Source: Roseovarius pelagicus (GTDB lineage Bacteria; Pseudomonadota; Alphaproteobacteria; Rhodobacterales; Rhodobacteraceae). Taken from it: 64,000 nucleotides of DNA. The position numbers were made by a program, and so were the translations under genes. The notes under the pieces are model-generated. The model was given only the letters and a program-made list of their open reading frames with translations, did no database searches and was not told where the DNA came from. Shown here one piece after another: positions 51,971 to 62,571 of this stretch. Positions within the stretch are counted from its first letter, which is position 1; each line of letters starts with the position of its first letter. Where the stretch lies: contig NZ_CP106738.1 of NCBI RefSeq assembly GCF_025639885.1, forward strand, positions 3,658,001 to 3,722,000, given 5' to 3'.

Positions 51971-53017
51971 TCAGGCGGCGGTTTCGGTGCGGCGCGCGAT
52001 CCATTCCTGCGAGAACGACAGCAGTCGCTTGGTCTTTTCATCCCATAGGTGCAAGCGCGCACTGGCGATACTCTCTTTAATCGTCAGTCGATTGCCATCG
52101 GCCAGTTCGGCATGATCGCGCAAAACTTCGGGCAATCGGTAGAACGGGATGCGGCTATAGAGGTGGTGCACGTGATGAATGCCTATGTTCGCGGTGAACC
52201 AGTTCAATACACCGGGCAGCACATAGTGCGAGCTGCCGTGCAGTGCCGCATCGTGTAGTTTCCAGCGTTCGTCTTCGTCCCAGTATGTCGTTTCAAACTG
52301 GTGCTGTACGTAAAACAGCCAGACGCCGGCAGTTGCCGCCAGCAGGGTTGACGGCAAAAAGATCAGCAACACTGGCATGATCCCACCGAAATACACGATT
52401 GTGGTCAGGGCGGCGATGATCGCGGCATTCGTGCTCATCGCGCTGACCCAATACCGGGCATTGGCCATCAACCCCAGCGGCAGGCGGTTCTGCAATAAGA
52501 ACAGATAACCCGGCCCAAGGCCGAACAGGATGATAGGATGCCGGTAAAGACGGTATTTCAGACGTTGGAACCACGTCATTTGCCGGTACTCATCAACGGT
52601 CAGCGTATGAACGTCGCCCATGCCGCGCTTGTCCAGATTGCCCGCGCTGCTGTGATGGACGGAATGGGTGTGCCGCCAGACGTCATAGGGGGTCAGGGTG
52701 AATACACCGATAGCCCTACCCAGCCAATCGCTGACTGATCTGTTGTGGAAGAATGCGCCGTGACCGCAATCATGCTGGATGGCAAACAGGCGCAGCAAAA
52801 AACCGGCATTCAAAACTGACAGTGCAAAAGTCAGCACATAGCTGTAGGATAATGCCCACCAGGCAAGAGCCCAGAGCAGAACAAAAGGGACGATGGTAAC
52901 CCCCAGTTCGAACGCGCTCCGGAATTCTCGGGGTTCGCGGTAAGCCGCTAGAATTCTGACCCAATCGCGCGCTGCGCGTGGCGCCTGTTTTGTCTGGACG
53001 TCCAAGGTGTCTATCAT
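51971..53017 (-). CDS. Membrane fatty acid desaturase
   Basis: A 348-residue membrane protein with the three histidine boxes of di-iron desaturases: HDCGH (residues 82-86), HTHSVHH (116-122), and HHVHH (near 275). Hydrophobic spans lie around 40-75 and 190-230. It inserts a double bond into acyl chains using oxygen and electron donors, probably to tune membrane fluidity. Close relatives are often annotated as omega-6 type desaturases; regiospecificity cannot be told here. It appears monocistronic. Confidence 0.9.
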   Translation of the reverse strand: MIDTLDVQTKQAPRAARDWVRILAAYREPREFRSAFELGVTIVPFVLLWALAWWALSYSYVLTFALSVLNAGFLLRLFAIQHDCGHGAFFHNRSVSDWLGRAIGVFTLTPYDVWRHTHSVHHSSAGNLDKRGMGDVHTLTVDEYRQMTWFQRLKYRLYRHPIILFGLGPGYLFLLQNRLPLGLMANARYWVSAMSTNAAIIAALTTIVYFGGIMPVLLIFLPSTLLAATAGVWLFYVQHQFETTYWDEDERWKLHDAALHGSSHYVLPGVLNWFTANIGIHHVHHLYSRIPFYRLPEVLRDHAELADGNRLTIKESIASARLHLWDEKTKRLLSFSQEWIARRTETAA

Positions 53018-53221
53018 TCTGCTTCTTTTTTGTTGTTTCTATGTTGTTTTGCGAAAAACCGACAGCCAGACAGTTCGACGAACATCACATGCGCCCGGAT
53101 AAACCACCTGCCGTACATAGCAAGCTGTAAGTTCGGGTTGGGCCGAGAAAACAGGCAATCAGCCGCTCATTGGGGCGATTTTGATCCATACGAGTGTTTT
53201 GGTTACAGTTGCAGGCATGAC

Positions 53222-53249
53222 AAAGGCTCCACGGTGCGGTGGGGCCTTT
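53222..53249 (-). terminator. Terminator of the purine/BMP operon
   Basis: AAAGGC-T-CCAC (53222-53232) pairs with GTGG-G-GCCTTT (53239-53249), an 11-bp stem with one G-T pair and a 6-nt loop. It lies 19 nt past the binding-protein stop on the minus strand and ends in TTT. It is a convincing end for the xdh-ABC transcript. Confidence 0.7.
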
Positions 53250-53267
53250 GCTAGGATCATCCGTTTC

Positions 53268-54341
53268 TTATTGAGGGATATCGCCTTCGATACCTTCGAC
53301 GTAGAAGTTCATGCCCAGCAAGGTGCCGTCATCGGCGGTTTCACCCTCCTTCAGCCAGACAGAGCCATCCTGCTTGTTGATCGGCCCGGTAAAGGGGTGG
53401 TGTTCGCCAGACGCTATGGCGTCTTTCAGAGCGAGAGCTTCTTCCTTCACGTCCGCAGGCACTTTGTCGGTGATTTCACCGATGCCGACCATGCCCGGAC
53501 CGATACCGTCCCAAGTTTGCACGCTTTCCCAAGTGCCATCCATGACGGCGCGGGTGCGGTCGATGTAGTAGGGAGACCAGTTGTCGATGATCGAGCTGAC
53601 ACGCGGGCCATCCTTGTATTCAGCCATATCAGATGCCTGACCAAAGCCGATCACGTTGCCCGCTTCTTCGGCGGCGGCCAGCGGCGCAGTACTATCGGTA
53701 TGTTGTAGGATCACGTCCGCACCCTGTTCGATCAGCACCTTGGCGGCGTCCGCTTCCTTGGCCGGGTTGAACCATTCAAAGACCCAGACGATCTTGAACT
53801 CGACGTCAGGGTTGACCTTTTTGGCATGGATGTAGGCCGAGTTGATGCCACGGATCACTTCGGGGATCGGGACCGAACCGATGTAGCCGATGACATTGGA
53901 TTTGGTCATCTTACCCGCGATATGTCCCTGAACTGCGCGGCCTTCGTAAAAACGGGCTGAATAGGTCGACACGTTCGGTGCTGTTTTGTAACCGGTCGCG
54001 TGTTCGAATTTCACGTTCGGGAATTTTTTAGCAACGTTGATCGTCGGGTCCATGTAACCGAAGGAGGTGGTAAAGATCAGATCGGCGCCTTTCAGGGCCA
54101 TCTGGGTCATAACCCGTTCGCTGTCGGGTCCTTCGGCGACGCTCTCGACATAGACGGTTTCCACCTTGTCGCCGAATTCCTTCTCAATCGCCAGTCGTCC
54201 TTGATTGTGTTCATAGGTCCAGCCGCCGTCACCTACCGGCCCGACAAACACGAACCCAACCTTGGTTTTCTCTTCGGCAATGGCAGTCCCAGCCAGCCCG
54301 AGTGCCAGTGCGGCCCCTGTCAGTAATTTGGTGAATTTCAT
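53268..54341 (-). CDS. BMP-family ABC substrate-binding protein, nucleoside/purine type
   Basis: A 357-residue periplasmic protein with a signal peptide (about residues 1-22, cleavage after AIA before EEKTKV). It has the Bmp/PnrA pattern: VGFVFVGPVGDGGWTYEHNQGR, IFTTSFGYMDP near 92, and QHTDSTAPLAAAEE near 220. Members bind nucleosides or purine bases. Location downstream of xanthine dehydrogenase genes points to xanthine, hypoxanthine or a related purine. It is the last gene of the operon. Confidence 0.9.
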   Translation of the reverse strand: MKFTKLLTGAALALGLAGTAIAEEKTKVGFVFVGPVGDGGWTYEHNQGRLAIEKEFGDKVETVYVESVAEGPDSERVMTQMALKGADLIFTTSFGYMDPTINVAKKFPNVKFEHATGYKTAPNVSTYSARFYEGRAVQGHIAGKMTKSNVIGYIGSVPIPEVIRGINSAYIHAKKVNPDVEFKIVWVFEWFNPAKEADAAKVLIEQGADVILQHTDSTAPLAAAEEAGNVIGFGQASDMAEYKDGPRVSSIIDNWSPYYIDRTRAVMDGTWESVQTWDGIGPGMVGIGEITDKVPADVKEEALALKDAIASGEHHPFTGPINKQDGSVWLKEGETADDGTLLGMNFYVEGIEGDIPQ

Positions 54342-54370
54342 TTGAGTTCCCCCTGTTATTATGGTCTGCC

Positions 54371-55291
54371 TCAGCTTGAGGCGTGGAAAATTCGTCCCAG
54401 TGATCCGGGCGCCCTGCTGCGATCCGCGGATAGAATGACCAGCACCAGGATCGTGATCAGATAAGGTGACATGGAAAGGTATTCGACAGGAATATCAACC
54501 CCTGCGGCCTGCAAGTTCAACTGCAACACCGTGACGCCACCGAAGAGATAGGCACCCAGCAGCACACGCCCGGCCTTCCACGACGCGAACACAACCAGCG
54601 CCAGTGCGATCCAGCCGGCGCCTGCAGTCATCCCTTCGGTCCATTGCGGCACGCGGATAAGGCTGATGTATGCCCCACCAAGCCCGGCACAGGCCCCACC
54701 AAAGAGGATCGCGACGATGCGCACCCGCACCACCTTGTACCCCAGCGCATGCGCCGCATCGTGGTTCTCACCAACTGCCCGCAGGATCAGCCCCGCGCGG
54801 GTGTATTTCAGCAGCGCCCAGACAGCGAATGTCAGCGCAATACCAAAATAAACCATCCAGTCATGCCCAAAGAGGATTGGTCCCAGTACTGGAATATCGC
54901 CCAACAGCGGAATGTCCAGTTTGGCCGTCGAGGGCGGTTTCACCCCGACGTAGGATTGCCCCAAGAGTGCGCTCAGGCCCAGACCGAACAGCGTGAGGGC
55001 CAGCCCGGAGGCCACCTGATTGGCCAATGCGAATTGCGTGAGACCGGCAAAGAGCAGCGACAAGAGCGCGCCGCCGACCGCAGCACCGGCAAATCCCAGC
55101 ACCGGTGATCCGGTCTCGACAGCGATGGCAAAGCCGCAGATCGCGCCGGTGATCATCATACCCTCGACCCCGAGGTTCAGCACGCCCGCCCGCTCGACCA
55201 CCAACTCGCCCAAGGCCGCCAAAAGGATCGGAGTCGCGGCCACCATGAGCGAGGCCAGCAACAGAATTGGGTTGATTGAAGAAAGGTCCAT
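54371..55291 (-). CDS. Nucleoside-type ABC permease, second subunit
   Basis: A 306-residue permease of the BPD_transp_2 type (NupQ/YufQ-like) with 8-9 hydrophobic spans. It carries the pattern ALGELVVERAGVLNLGVEGMM near residue 25 and RAVGENHDAAHALGY near 172, the segment that contacts the ATPase. Its start overlaps the stop of the first permease by 1 nt. A small hairpin overlaps its end. Confidence 0.9.
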   Translation of the reverse strand: MDLSSINPILLLASLMVAATPILLAALGELVVERAGVLNLGVEGMMITGAICGFAIAVETGSPVLGFAGAAVGGALLSLLFAGLTQFALANQVASGLALTLFGLGLSALLGQSYVGVKPPSTAKLDIPLLGDIPVLGPILFGHDWMVYFGIALTFAVWALLKYTRAGLILRAVGENHDAAHALGYKVVRVRIVAILFGGACAGLGGAYISLIRVPQWTEGMTAGAGWIALALVVFASWKAGRVLLGAYLFGGVTVLQLNLQAAGVDIPVEYLSMSPYLITILVLVILSADRSRAPGSLGRIFHASS

Positions 55292-56373
55292 TATGCTACC
55301 TCCGCCCGTCGCATCCGCAGCCGAAACTGCACCAGCACATCGACGGCAAGCAGGAAAAACAGCAGCATGCCTTGAAACAACTGGATCGCGGCAGCAGGCA
55401 GTTGCAGGTTCGACTGCGCGATTTCACCGCCGATATACGTAAGCGCCATCAACAGCCCCGCCAACATGATGCCCACCGGATGCAACCGTCCCAAAAAGGC
55501 GACGATAATCGCGGTAAACCCATAGCCTACGTTAAAATCAATGCTGACCTGCCCGGATGGTCCGGCGACTTCGAACATTCCCGCCAAACCTGCCAATGCG
55601 CCGGATGTGCCAAGGCAAAACAGGATCAGCCGATTGGGCCGCACCCCGGCAAACCGTGCAGCACGCGGGGCCTGTCCAGTCAGCCGGATATGATAGCCTA
55701 GGATATGACGATTCAGCAGGATATAGGCAAAAATCACGGCGATCAGCGCAGCGGCGACGCCCCAATGCAGACCGCTGCCCGTGATCAACTCAGCATTATG
55801 GGCCGCCTCGTATTGCTGCAAATTTCGGCTGCCGGGAAATCCCATGCCCTCGGGGTTGCGCATCAGGCCCAGCGACATCGCGGCTAATAGCTGCTCGGCC
55901 ACATAAACCAGCATTAGCGACACGAGGATTTCGTTGGTGCCGAACTTCACCCGCAGCAGGGCGGGGATCATTCCCCATGCCCATCCACCAAACGCCCCAG
56001 CGACGATCATCGCCGGAAAGATCAGCACATTCTGCGACGGATAGGCGGCGAGTGCCACGCCAGCGCCGCAGAGCGCGCCCAGTATATACTGCCCCTCGGC
56101 ACCGATGTTCCAGATACCGGCCCGAAAGCCCAGACTGAGCCCGATGGCGATCAGAATGAGCGGCGCTGCTTTCACCAGCAATTGTGGGCGATAGTAAAAT
56201 GCGAATTCGCCGAACAATGGCTCCCAGAAAATCGTCGCAATCGCTTCACCGGGGGCTTTGCCCAATGCCGCAAAGAGGGCTCCACCTGCGATCATGGTGA
56301 TGACCACCGCCACAACAGGGGTCAGATACACCCACATCTTTGACGGCTGAGGCCGTCGTTCCAGCCTCAGCAT
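55291..56373 (-). CDS. Nucleoside-type ABC permease, first subunit
   Basis: A 360-residue permease of the BPD_transp_2 type (NupP/YufP-like). It has the pattern GLSLGFRAGIWNIGAEGQYILG near residue 78 and IRLTGQAPRAARFAGV near 230. It forms the heteromeric channel with the next gene product. It lies 51 nt after the ATPase gene. Confidence 0.9.
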   Translation of the reverse strand: MLRLERRPQPSKMWVYLTPVVAVVITMIAGGALFAALGKAPGEAIATIFWEPLFGEFAFYYRPQLLVKAAPLILIAIGLSLGFRAGIWNIGAEGQYILGALCGAGVALAAYPSQNVLIFPAMIVAGAFGGWAWGMIPALLRVKFGTNEILVSLMLVYVAEQLLAAMSLGLMRNPEGMGFPGSRNLQQYEAAHNAELITGSGLHWGVAAALIAVIFAYILLNRHILGYHIRLTGQAPRAARFAGVRPNRLILFCLGTSGALAGLAGMFEVAGPSGQVSIDFNVGYGFTAIIVAFLGRLHPVGIMLAGLLMALTYIGGEIAQSNLQLPAAAIQLFQGMLLFFLLAVDVLVQFRLRMRRAEVA

Positions 56374-56424
56374 GAGCCGCCTCCTGATCGTTCAATGCTT
56401 TGAAAAAATTCAAATTCCATGGCC

Positions 56425-57942
56425 TCAGACATGGGCTACCTCCATGCCATGCGCGCCACCCATCATAAGGCCAATCTCATCCACGCTTAGGCCCTGTGCC
56501 GGACGTATCTCGGACAGACGGCCCTCGTTCAGGGCACCGAACCGGTCAGAAATTTCCATCAATTCATCCAGATCTTGGGAAATACAGATCACAGCTGTTC
56601 CATTTGCGGCCAAATCCAATAGCGCCTGTCGGATGGCTGCGGCTGCGGCGGCATCGACGCCCCATGTGGGTTGATTGACCACCAACACTTCGGGGCGCTG
56701 CATGACTTCGCGACCGATGACAAATTTTTGCAGGTTCCCGCCTGATAATGCCCTTGCCGCCACATCGGGGCCAGGGGTGCGAACGTCGAACGCCTCGATG
56801 ATACGGCGCGCAAAGGCTTCTGCCGCAGACCAACGCAGGAAACCGCGCTGCATCAGCTGTTCGCGTTCAGCCCCCGTCAGCAGAGCGTTCTCTGTCAGGC
56901 TCATGTCTGGTGCTGCAGCGTGCCCCAACCGTTCTTCCGGCGCGGTCAGCAACCCCATCTTGCGGCGCGGTCCGGGCCCAAGGCGACCGATCGGTTGCCC
57001 CATGAATTGAACGGCGTCGGCATTGCTGCGCATCTCACCCGATAACACGGCCAGAAGTTCATCCTGCCCGTTGCCCGCGACACCACCCAGCCCCAGGATC
57101 TCGCCTTGTCTGACGCTAAGGGTGATCCCTTTCAACGATGTGCCAAAGGCGCTGGATGATACCGCGGTCAGATCCTTTAGCTCCAACGCTACCTCACCCA
57201 GATCGCGCCCTGCGCGCTCAGGCGCGGCAAAGGCGCTGCCAACCATAAGCTCCGCCATATCGCGGGCACTGGTGTCGCGCGGGATGCAGGTGCCGACGTT
57301 CTTGCCCAGTCGCAAGATCGTGGCGTGATCACATAGTGTGCGAATTTCCTCCAATTTATGAGAGATATAGAGGATCGCCACCCCTTCGGAAGTGAGCTTG
57401 CGCAGGGTCTCGAACAGGATGTCCACCTCCTGTGGTGTCAGCACCGAGGTTGGCTCATCCATGATCAACAGGCGCGGATCTTGCAGCAGGCAGCGGATGA
57501 TCTCGACCCGCTGGCGCTCTCCGGCAGACAGTTCGCCCACCGTCCGCGCTGGATCCAGCGGCAAGCCGTAGGTTGTGGATACTTCGCGAATTCGTGTCGC
57601 CAAATCCCCCATAGGGGGCGGATTTTCCATCCCCAACGCCACGTTCTCGGCGACGTTCAGCGCATCGAAAAGCGAGAAGTGCTGAAACACCATCGCCACT
57701 CCGGCGGCGCGCGCCGCGCTCGGCTCGGTTGGGGCGAATGCTTCGCCATGCAGGACCATCTGCCCGCTGTCGGGACGTACCAAACCATATATCATCTTAA
57801 CCAACGTAGACTTGCCTGCGCCGTTCTCGCCCAGCAGGGCGTGGACTTCGCCGGGCTGGACCTCGAACGATACGTTGTCGTTGGCGACGACACCGGGGTA
57901 GGCTTTGGTCAGCCCGGAAAGGCTCAGCAGTGGAGAGGTCAT
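56425..57942 (-). CDS. Nucleoside-type ABC ATPase with two cassettes
   Basis: A 505-residue double ABC ATPase of the sugar/nucleoside (NupO/YufO-like) type. The first cassette is canonical (Walker A GENGAGKSTL near 38, signature LSAGERQRVEI near 138, Walker B LIMDEPTSVLTPQ). The second is degenerate: GVAGNGQDE replaces Walker A near 293, and the LSGGNLQKFVIGRE signature lies near 396. Asymmetric cassettes are usual in this subfamily. It overlaps xdhC by 4 nt, tying transport to purine oxidation. Confidence 0.92.
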   Translation of the reverse strand: MTSPLLSLSGLTKAYPGVVANDNVSFEVQPGEVHALLGENGAGKSTLVKMIYGLVRPDSGQMVLHGEAFAPTEPSAARAAGVAMVFQHFSLFDALNVAENVALGMENPPPMGDLATRIREVSTTYGLPLDPARTVGELSAGERQRVEIIRCLLQDPRLLIMDEPTSVLTPQEVDILFETLRKLTSEGVAILYISHKLEEIRTLCDHATILRLGKNVGTCIPRDTSARDMAELMVGSAFAAPERAGRDLGEVALELKDLTAVSSSAFGTSLKGITLSVRQGEILGLGGVAGNGQDELLAVLSGEMRSNADAVQFMGQPIGRLGPGPRRKMGLLTAPEERLGHAAAPDMSLTENALLTGAEREQLMQRGFLRWSAAEAFARRIIEAFDVRTPGPDVAARALSGGNLQKFVIGREVMQRPEVLVVNQPTWGVDAAAAAAIRQALLDLAANGTAVICISQDLDELMEISDRFGALNEGRLSEIRPAQGLSVDEIGLMMGGAHGMEVAHV

Positions 57943-58694
57943 GCAGGTGTCCTTTCGCGCAGCAGCGCGGCAATGGTGCTCCGGGCGATGGTGTCGGGAC
58001 GCTTGTCCAGCGACTTATCACCAATCGGGCAGGTAATCTGTGTGGGATCAAGCCCTGCTTCGATCAGACGTTTGGAAAATCGCGCCCATTTGGTAGCAGA
58101 ACCGATCACACCACAAGACGCAAAGCCGTGCCGCAAGAGCGCCGCGCAAAGCGCAAGGTCGATCTCGTGGCTGTAGGTAAAGATCAGGTGATGCGCCTCG
58201 CGTGGCGCGTGAGCCGCCAGCCGTGGCATGTCAGCAGCAGGGATCGTCCTGACATGGTTCGCGATATGCGCGGGAAAACGGTCCGCGCTGCTGTCCACCC
58301 AGATGATTCTGGACTCATTCGGTGGGCAGGCCCGGACAACTGCGCGCCCCACATGGCCAGCGCCCCATATCCACAGGGCACGCAGGGGCGCATGGTGTGA
58401 ATGAATGACCTGCGGGTGAGGGTCGTCAGTGTCAATTCGGCGCTCTTCGCGCGTGAAGTTCAATGTCACCACCCCACCGCAACACTGCCCAAGCCCGGGT
58501 CCAAGCGGGATGGTCTGCGCCCGGTCAGTCGCTCCTTCAATCATAATGCGTCGGGCTGTTGCAATTGCCAGAAACTCTAACGCGCCGCCACCGATCGTCC
58601 CTTCGATGCTTGATGCTGTCACCTTCATGGCGGTTCCGACGTTACGCGGAGCCGACCCGCGCGTTGCCGTGATTTCTACGTAGATCGCGCTCAT
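57939..58694 (-). CDS. xdhC: Xanthine dehydrogenase maturation factor XdhC
   Basis: A 251-residue XdhC/CoxI-type protein. The N-terminal part carries EITATRGSAPRNVGTAM and GTIGGGALE, followed by GPGLGQCCGGVV, whose cysteines are conserved in XdhC. The C-terminal Rossmann-like part starts ALWIWGAGHVGRAVV. In Rhodobacter it binds molybdenum cofactor, promotes its sulfuration and inserts it into XdhB. It overlaps xdhB and the ABC ATPase gene by 4 nt each. Confidence 0.92.
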   Translation of the reverse strand: MSAIYVEITATRGSAPRNVGTAMKVTASSIEGTIGGGALEFLAIATARRIMIEGATDRAQTIPLGPGLGQCCGGVVTLNFTREERRIDTDDPHPQVIHSHHAPLRALWIWGAGHVGRAVVRACPPNESRIIWVDSSADRFPAHIANHVRTIPAADMPRLAAHAPREAHHLIFTYSHEIDLALCAALLRHGFASCGVIGSATKWARFSKRLIEAGLDPTQITCPIGDKSLDKRPDTIARSTIAALLRERTPA

Positions 58695-61147
58695 CCACGC
58701 ACCCTCTGGATGGCTGCGAGCAACCGTTCGGGTGTTGCCGGGCTGTCGAGCGCAGGATAGCCCCGCCCGCAGGCTGCCACGGCATCCGACAATGCCAGAA
58801 ACGCCGAGATGCCCAACATCAGCGGTGGTTCCCCCACTGCCTTGGAGCGATAAATCGTCTCTTCGCGGTTCTCACCCTCCCAGAGCGCCACGTTGAATAC
58901 AACAGGACGATCCCCGCAGGCCGGTATCTTGTAGGTTGATGGTGCATGAGTGCGCAACCGACCCGCATCGTCCCAGACCAGTTCCTCGGTCGTCAGCCAA
59001 CCTGCGCCCTGCACGTAGCCGCCTTCGATCTGGCCGATATCCAATGCGGGGTTCAGGCTGGCACCCGCGTCATGCACGATATCTGCACGCAGGATGCGGT
59101 TCTCTCCGGTCAGCGTGTCCAGCACTACTTCGGTCAGCGCGGCACCATAGGCAAAGTAGAAGAACGGACGTCCCGTGCCCTTGATCCGGTCCCAAGCCAG
59201 CTTGGGTGTGGCGTAAAACCCGGTGGAGGACAGGCTGATGCGGTGCTCGTAGGTCAGTTGCGCGGCGGCAGCAAAACTGAGGCACTCAGTCCCCAAGCGT
59301 ACCTCGCCACCTTCGAACCGCACGCTATCCTTTGCAGCCTGATAGTAGTCCGCCAAAAAACCGGCCATCCGTTCGCGGATCGTATCGCAGGCCGCCTTGA
59401 CGGCCATGCCGTTCAAATCACTGCCCGATGATGCCGCGGTCGCCGAGGTGTTGGGCACTTTGCCGGTGTCGGTGGCGGTGATGCGCACGCTGGGCATGTC
59501 AATGCCGAACGCAGTGGCAGCGACCTGCGCCACTTTCTGAAACAAGCCCTGACCCATCTCTGTACCGCCATGATTGATCTGCACGGAACCATCGGCATAG
59601 ACATGCACCAATGCCCCCGCCTGATTGAGATGGGTCAGGGTAAAGGATATGCCGAATTTGACCGGGCTGAAGGCCAGTCCCTTTTTCAATATCGGATTGG
59701 TGGCATTCCATTCTGCAACTGCCGCGCGGCGCGCGGTGTAATCCGCACTACTCAAAAGCTTGTCTGTCATCCCGTTCAGAATGAAATCCTCGACCTCCTG
59801 ACCATAGGGCGTCGTTTGCGCATTTTCCGGCACTTCAGGGGCGGGGCCTGACGGGACGCTACTCACCGCTCCACGAGATGTCAGATCCACATCGCTGGGC
59901 ACTTCTTCGTCCAACTTCTGGCCAGAAGCGCCCTCTGGAGGAGCGTTGCAATCCTGCTTGGTATCAACTTGGGGGACAGGCCGCCCTCCCGCATCTCCGG
60001 CGTCCATATCTGCGTAATAGTTGACGCGCCGGACGTCCGCCGGGTCGCGGCCCAGAGCATGCGCAATGTGGTCCATCACCCGCTCAATCCCCACCATCCC
60101 TTGCGGACCGCCAAAGCCGCGAAAGGCCGTTGCGCTCTGCGTATTGGTGCGCAATCGGTGGCTCTCAATCCGTGCGTTGGGCAGTAGGTAGGCGTTATCG
60201 GAATGTAGCATCGCGCGATCTGCAACCGGTAAGCTGAGGTCCAGCGCCCAGCCGCAGCGGGCATACTGCGTGAATTCAACGCCCGTTATGCGGCCAGTGT
60301 CGTCAAACCCCGCACGATAGATGATGCGGAAATCGTGCCGTTTGCCGGTGATCATCATGTCGTCATCGCGGTCATAGCGCATCTTGCAGGGGCGTCCGGT
60401 GCGATCTGCCGCCAGCGCGCAGGCGACGGCCAATGCATTGCCCTGACTTTCCTTGCCGCCAAACCCGCCACCCATGCGCCGGGTTTCGACCCGCACATTG
60501 TGCATCGGCACATTGAGGGCATGGGCCACCTTGTGCTGGATCTCTGTCGGGTGCTGCGTCGAGGAATGCACCAGCATGTCGCCGCCTTCCTGCGGTATTG
60601 CCAGTGCGGCTTGACCTTCAAGGTAGAAATGTTCCTGCCCGCCGATCTCCATGCTACCTTCGATCCGGTGCACAGCGGCATCTATAGCTGTCGCGGCATC
60701 CCCTTTCTGGTAGATACGCGGTCCTTCCTCGAACCGACTGTTTGCGGCAATGGCGTCATCAATACTGAGGATCGCGCGGCGCGCATCAATCTCGACGCTG
60801 GCCAGCCGCGCGGCCTTTCGCGCTGCCAGATGGCTGCGCGCGATCACTAGGAAAATGGGCTGGCCTATGTAATGCACTTCGCCGAGTGCCAGTAACGGTT
60901 CGTCATGGGCCGAGGGTGAAACGTCAGCACCGTTCGGCAGGTCATCGGCGGTCAACACGTCAACCACGCCATTGGCCGCACGTACCGCAGACACATCCAG
61001 CGCGGTTATGGTGCCAAATGCCACGTCGCTCAGCCCAAAGCACAGGTGCAGGGTGCCGGAGGCTGTCGGGATGTCGTCTACATACCGCGCGCGTCCCGTC
61101 ACGTGTAATGGTGCAGCGTCATGGGGCAAGGATTGGCGCACGGTCAT
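58691..61147 (-). CDS. xdhB: Xanthine dehydrogenase molybdenum subunit XdhB, with an unusual insertion
   Basis: An 818-residue molybdopterin-binding subunit, longer than typical XdhB (about 770-780). Expected motifs include [14 protein letters not shown] near 172, [11 protein letters not shown] near 226, RGFGGPQGM near 345, and the C-terminal GEPPLMLG with the catalytic glutamate near 765. Between VRRVNYYAD and [11 protein letters not shown] (residues about 380-442) lies an extra low-complexity, proline- and acid-rich stretch of about 60 residues with no family counterpart. It is coupled to xdhA and xdhC by 4-nt overlaps. The enzyme oxidises hypoxanthine and xanthine to urate. Confidence 0.92.
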   Translation of the reverse strand: MTVRQSLPHDAAPLHVTGRARYVDDIPTASGTLHLCFGLSDVAFGTITALDVSAVRAANGVVDVLTADDLPNGADVSPSAHDEPLLALGEVHYIGQPIFLVIARSHLAARKAARLASVEIDARRAILSIDDAIAANSRFEEGPRIYQKGDAATAIDAAVHRIEGSMEIGGQEHFYLEGQAALAIPQEGGDMLVHSSTQHPTEIQHKVAHALNVPMHNVRVETRRMGGGFGGKESQGNALAVACALAADRTGRPCKMRYDRDDDMMITGKRHDFRIIYRAGFDDTGRITGVEFTQYARCGWALDLSLPVADRAMLHSDNAYLLPNARIESHRLRTNTQSATAFRGFGGPQGMVGIERVMDHIAHALGRDPADVRRVNYYADMDAGDAGGRPVPQVDTKQDCNAPPEGASGQKLDEEVPSDVDLTSRGAVSSVPSGPAPEVPENAQTTPYGQEVEDFILNGMTDKLLSSADYTARRAAVAEWNATNPILKKGLAFSPVKFGISFTLTHLNQAGALVHVYADGSVQINHGGTEMGQGLFQKVAQVAATAFGIDMPSVRITATDTGKVPNTSATAASSGSDLNGMAVKAACDTIRERMAGFLADYYQAAKDSVRFEGGEVRLGTECLSFAAAAQLTYEHRISLSSTGFYATPKLAWDRIKGTGRPFFYFAYGAALTEVVLDTLTGENRILRADIVHDAGASLNPALDIGQIEGGYVQGAGWLTTEELVWDDAGRLRTHAPSTYKIPACGDRPVVFNVALWEGENREETIYRSKAVGEPPLMLGISAFLALSDAVAACGRGYPALDSPATPERLLAAIQRVRG

Positions 61148-62505
61148 ACGCGCACCTCCAGAACCGAAGTCGCAATGCCTTCATCCTCGTGGAAGTACCG
61201 CAACAGCAGGTTTTGCGCCGTTTGCAGACGATACCCGGCAGAGGCGCGCATGTCGCTGAGCGGTGCAAAATCGCGGGCAAATGCAGGCAGAGCAGTCGTT
61301 ACCGTTTCCATAGTCCAAGGCGCGTCCGTCAGCGCCGCCTCGACATCGGTCGCACGCTTGGGCACGCCGGCCATGCCGCCAAAGGCGATCCGTGCCGCTG
61401 CTACAGTGCCATTCTCCACAGTGATGTTGAAACAACCGCACACTGCTGAAATATCCTGATCGAACCGCTTTGACAGTTTGTAACAACGCAGCCGATCGGG
61501 CTGACGTGGAAAGCTAACCGCTTCGACGAATTCCGACGCGCGCAAGTCCTGTTTACCGTAGTCAACAAAGAAGTCTTCTAGCGCAATGTCGCGCCGGTCA
61601 TCCCCTCGCCGAAGATGCAGCCGGGCCTCTAACGCAATGAGCGCGGGTGGCCCATCACCAATGGGCGATCCATTGGCGATGTTGCCGCCGATTGTTGCGG
61701 CGCTGCGCACCTGAACCGATCCATAACGGCGGATCATCTCGGCAAAGGACGCGTGATAGGGGGCAATGGCGTGTCTCAGGTCCTCAACCGTTACGCCTGC
61801 ACCGATGTGGATCGTGTCGTCGCCTACAGCGATCTGCTGCAAGTCGGTGCAGCGATGCAGGAATGCCGCTGGTGCGATGTCTTTCAGCGATTTGGTGACC
61901 CAGAGGCCGACATCTGTCGCCCCGGCGACAAGTGTGGTTTCCGGCGCATCAATCAACAGTGCAGCCAGCGCGTCGCTGCTCTCTGGCAGGGCTGGCACCG
62001 TGTCGGTGGCCTGTGATGGGGCTGTCTTCATCCAAGTGGGAACGGGTTGGACTGCCGCCGCTTCGGCGGCGCGCACGATTGGCGCGTAACCGGTGCAACG
62101 GCATAGGTTGCCGGCCAATGCCGTGTTATAATCTGTTGTCTGGCTCAGATGCGCCGCAGCCATCGCAACCACAAAGCCGGGCGTACAGAACCCGCATTGT
62201 GACCCGTGAAGGTCGACCATCGCTTGCTGCACCGGGTGCGGCTGTCCTTCGGGGCCGTTGATCCCCTCGATGGTGCGGATCGACTTGCCGTGCAGTTGCG
62301 GCAGCAGCAGAATGCACGCGTTGAGCGGGCGCGTTCCAGCATCGTCTGTAATCAGCACCGTACACGCACCGCAATCGCCCTCATTGCAGCCTTCCTTGGT
62401 TCCGGTCAGCCCGCGAACCTCGCGCAGCCAGTCCAGCGTGGTGTCGTCCGGGGACACACCATCCAGCACGACCGCCTCTCCGTTCAGGTGGAACGAAATT
62501 TGCAT
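61144..62505 (-). CDS. xdhA: Xanthine dehydrogenase iron-sulfur/FAD subunit XdhA
   Basis: A 453-residue subunit. The N-terminal plant-type [2Fe-2S] cysteines are in [13 protein letters not shown] (residues 39-51). The second cluster is in [11 protein letters not shown] (near 103) and [10 protein letters not shown] (near 134). The FAD domain follows ([13 protein letters not shown] near 194; [20 protein letters not shown] near 270). It passes electrons from the molybdenum centre in XdhB to NAD. It is first in the xdhABC-ABC operon; a 9-bp hairpin lies in its leader. Confidence 0.93.
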   Translation of the reverse strand: MQISFHLNGEAVVLDGVSPDDTTLDWLREVRGLTGTKEGCNEGDCGACTVLITDDAGTRPLNACILLLPQLHGKSIRTIEGINGPEGQPHPVQQAMVDLHGSQCGFCTPGFVVAMAAAHLSQTTDYNTALAGNLCRCTGYAPIVRAAEAAAVQPVPTWMKTAPSQATDTVPALPESSDALAALLIDAPETTLVAGATDVGLWVTKSLKDIAPAAFLHRCTDLQQIAVGDDTIHIGAGVTVEDLRHAIAPYHASFAEMIRRYGSVQVRSAATIGGNIANGSPIGDGPPALIALEARLHLRRGDDRRDIALEDFFVDYGKQDLRASEFVEAVSFPRQPDRLRCYKLSKRFDQDISAVCGCFNITVENGTVAAARIAFGGMAGVPKRATDVEAALTDAPWTMETVTTALPAFARDFAPLSDMRASAGYRLQTAQNLLLRYFHEDEGIATSVLEVRV

Positions 62506-62542
62506 TCTATATTGCCCGCCGCGTTACCTCCGCCCTTTTGGT

Positions 62543-62571
62543 GCCCACCTCGATGCGGCATAGAGGTGGGC
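62543..62571 (-). promoter_or_regulatory. Hairpin in the xdhA upstream region
   Basis: GCCCACCTC (62543-62551) pairs with GAGGTGGGC (62563-62571), a 9-bp stem with an 11-nt loop, about 38 nt upstream of the xdhA start. It could be an operator or leader structure for purine control. The rest of 62572-62824 shows no gene and no promoter I would defend. Confidence 0.4.
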
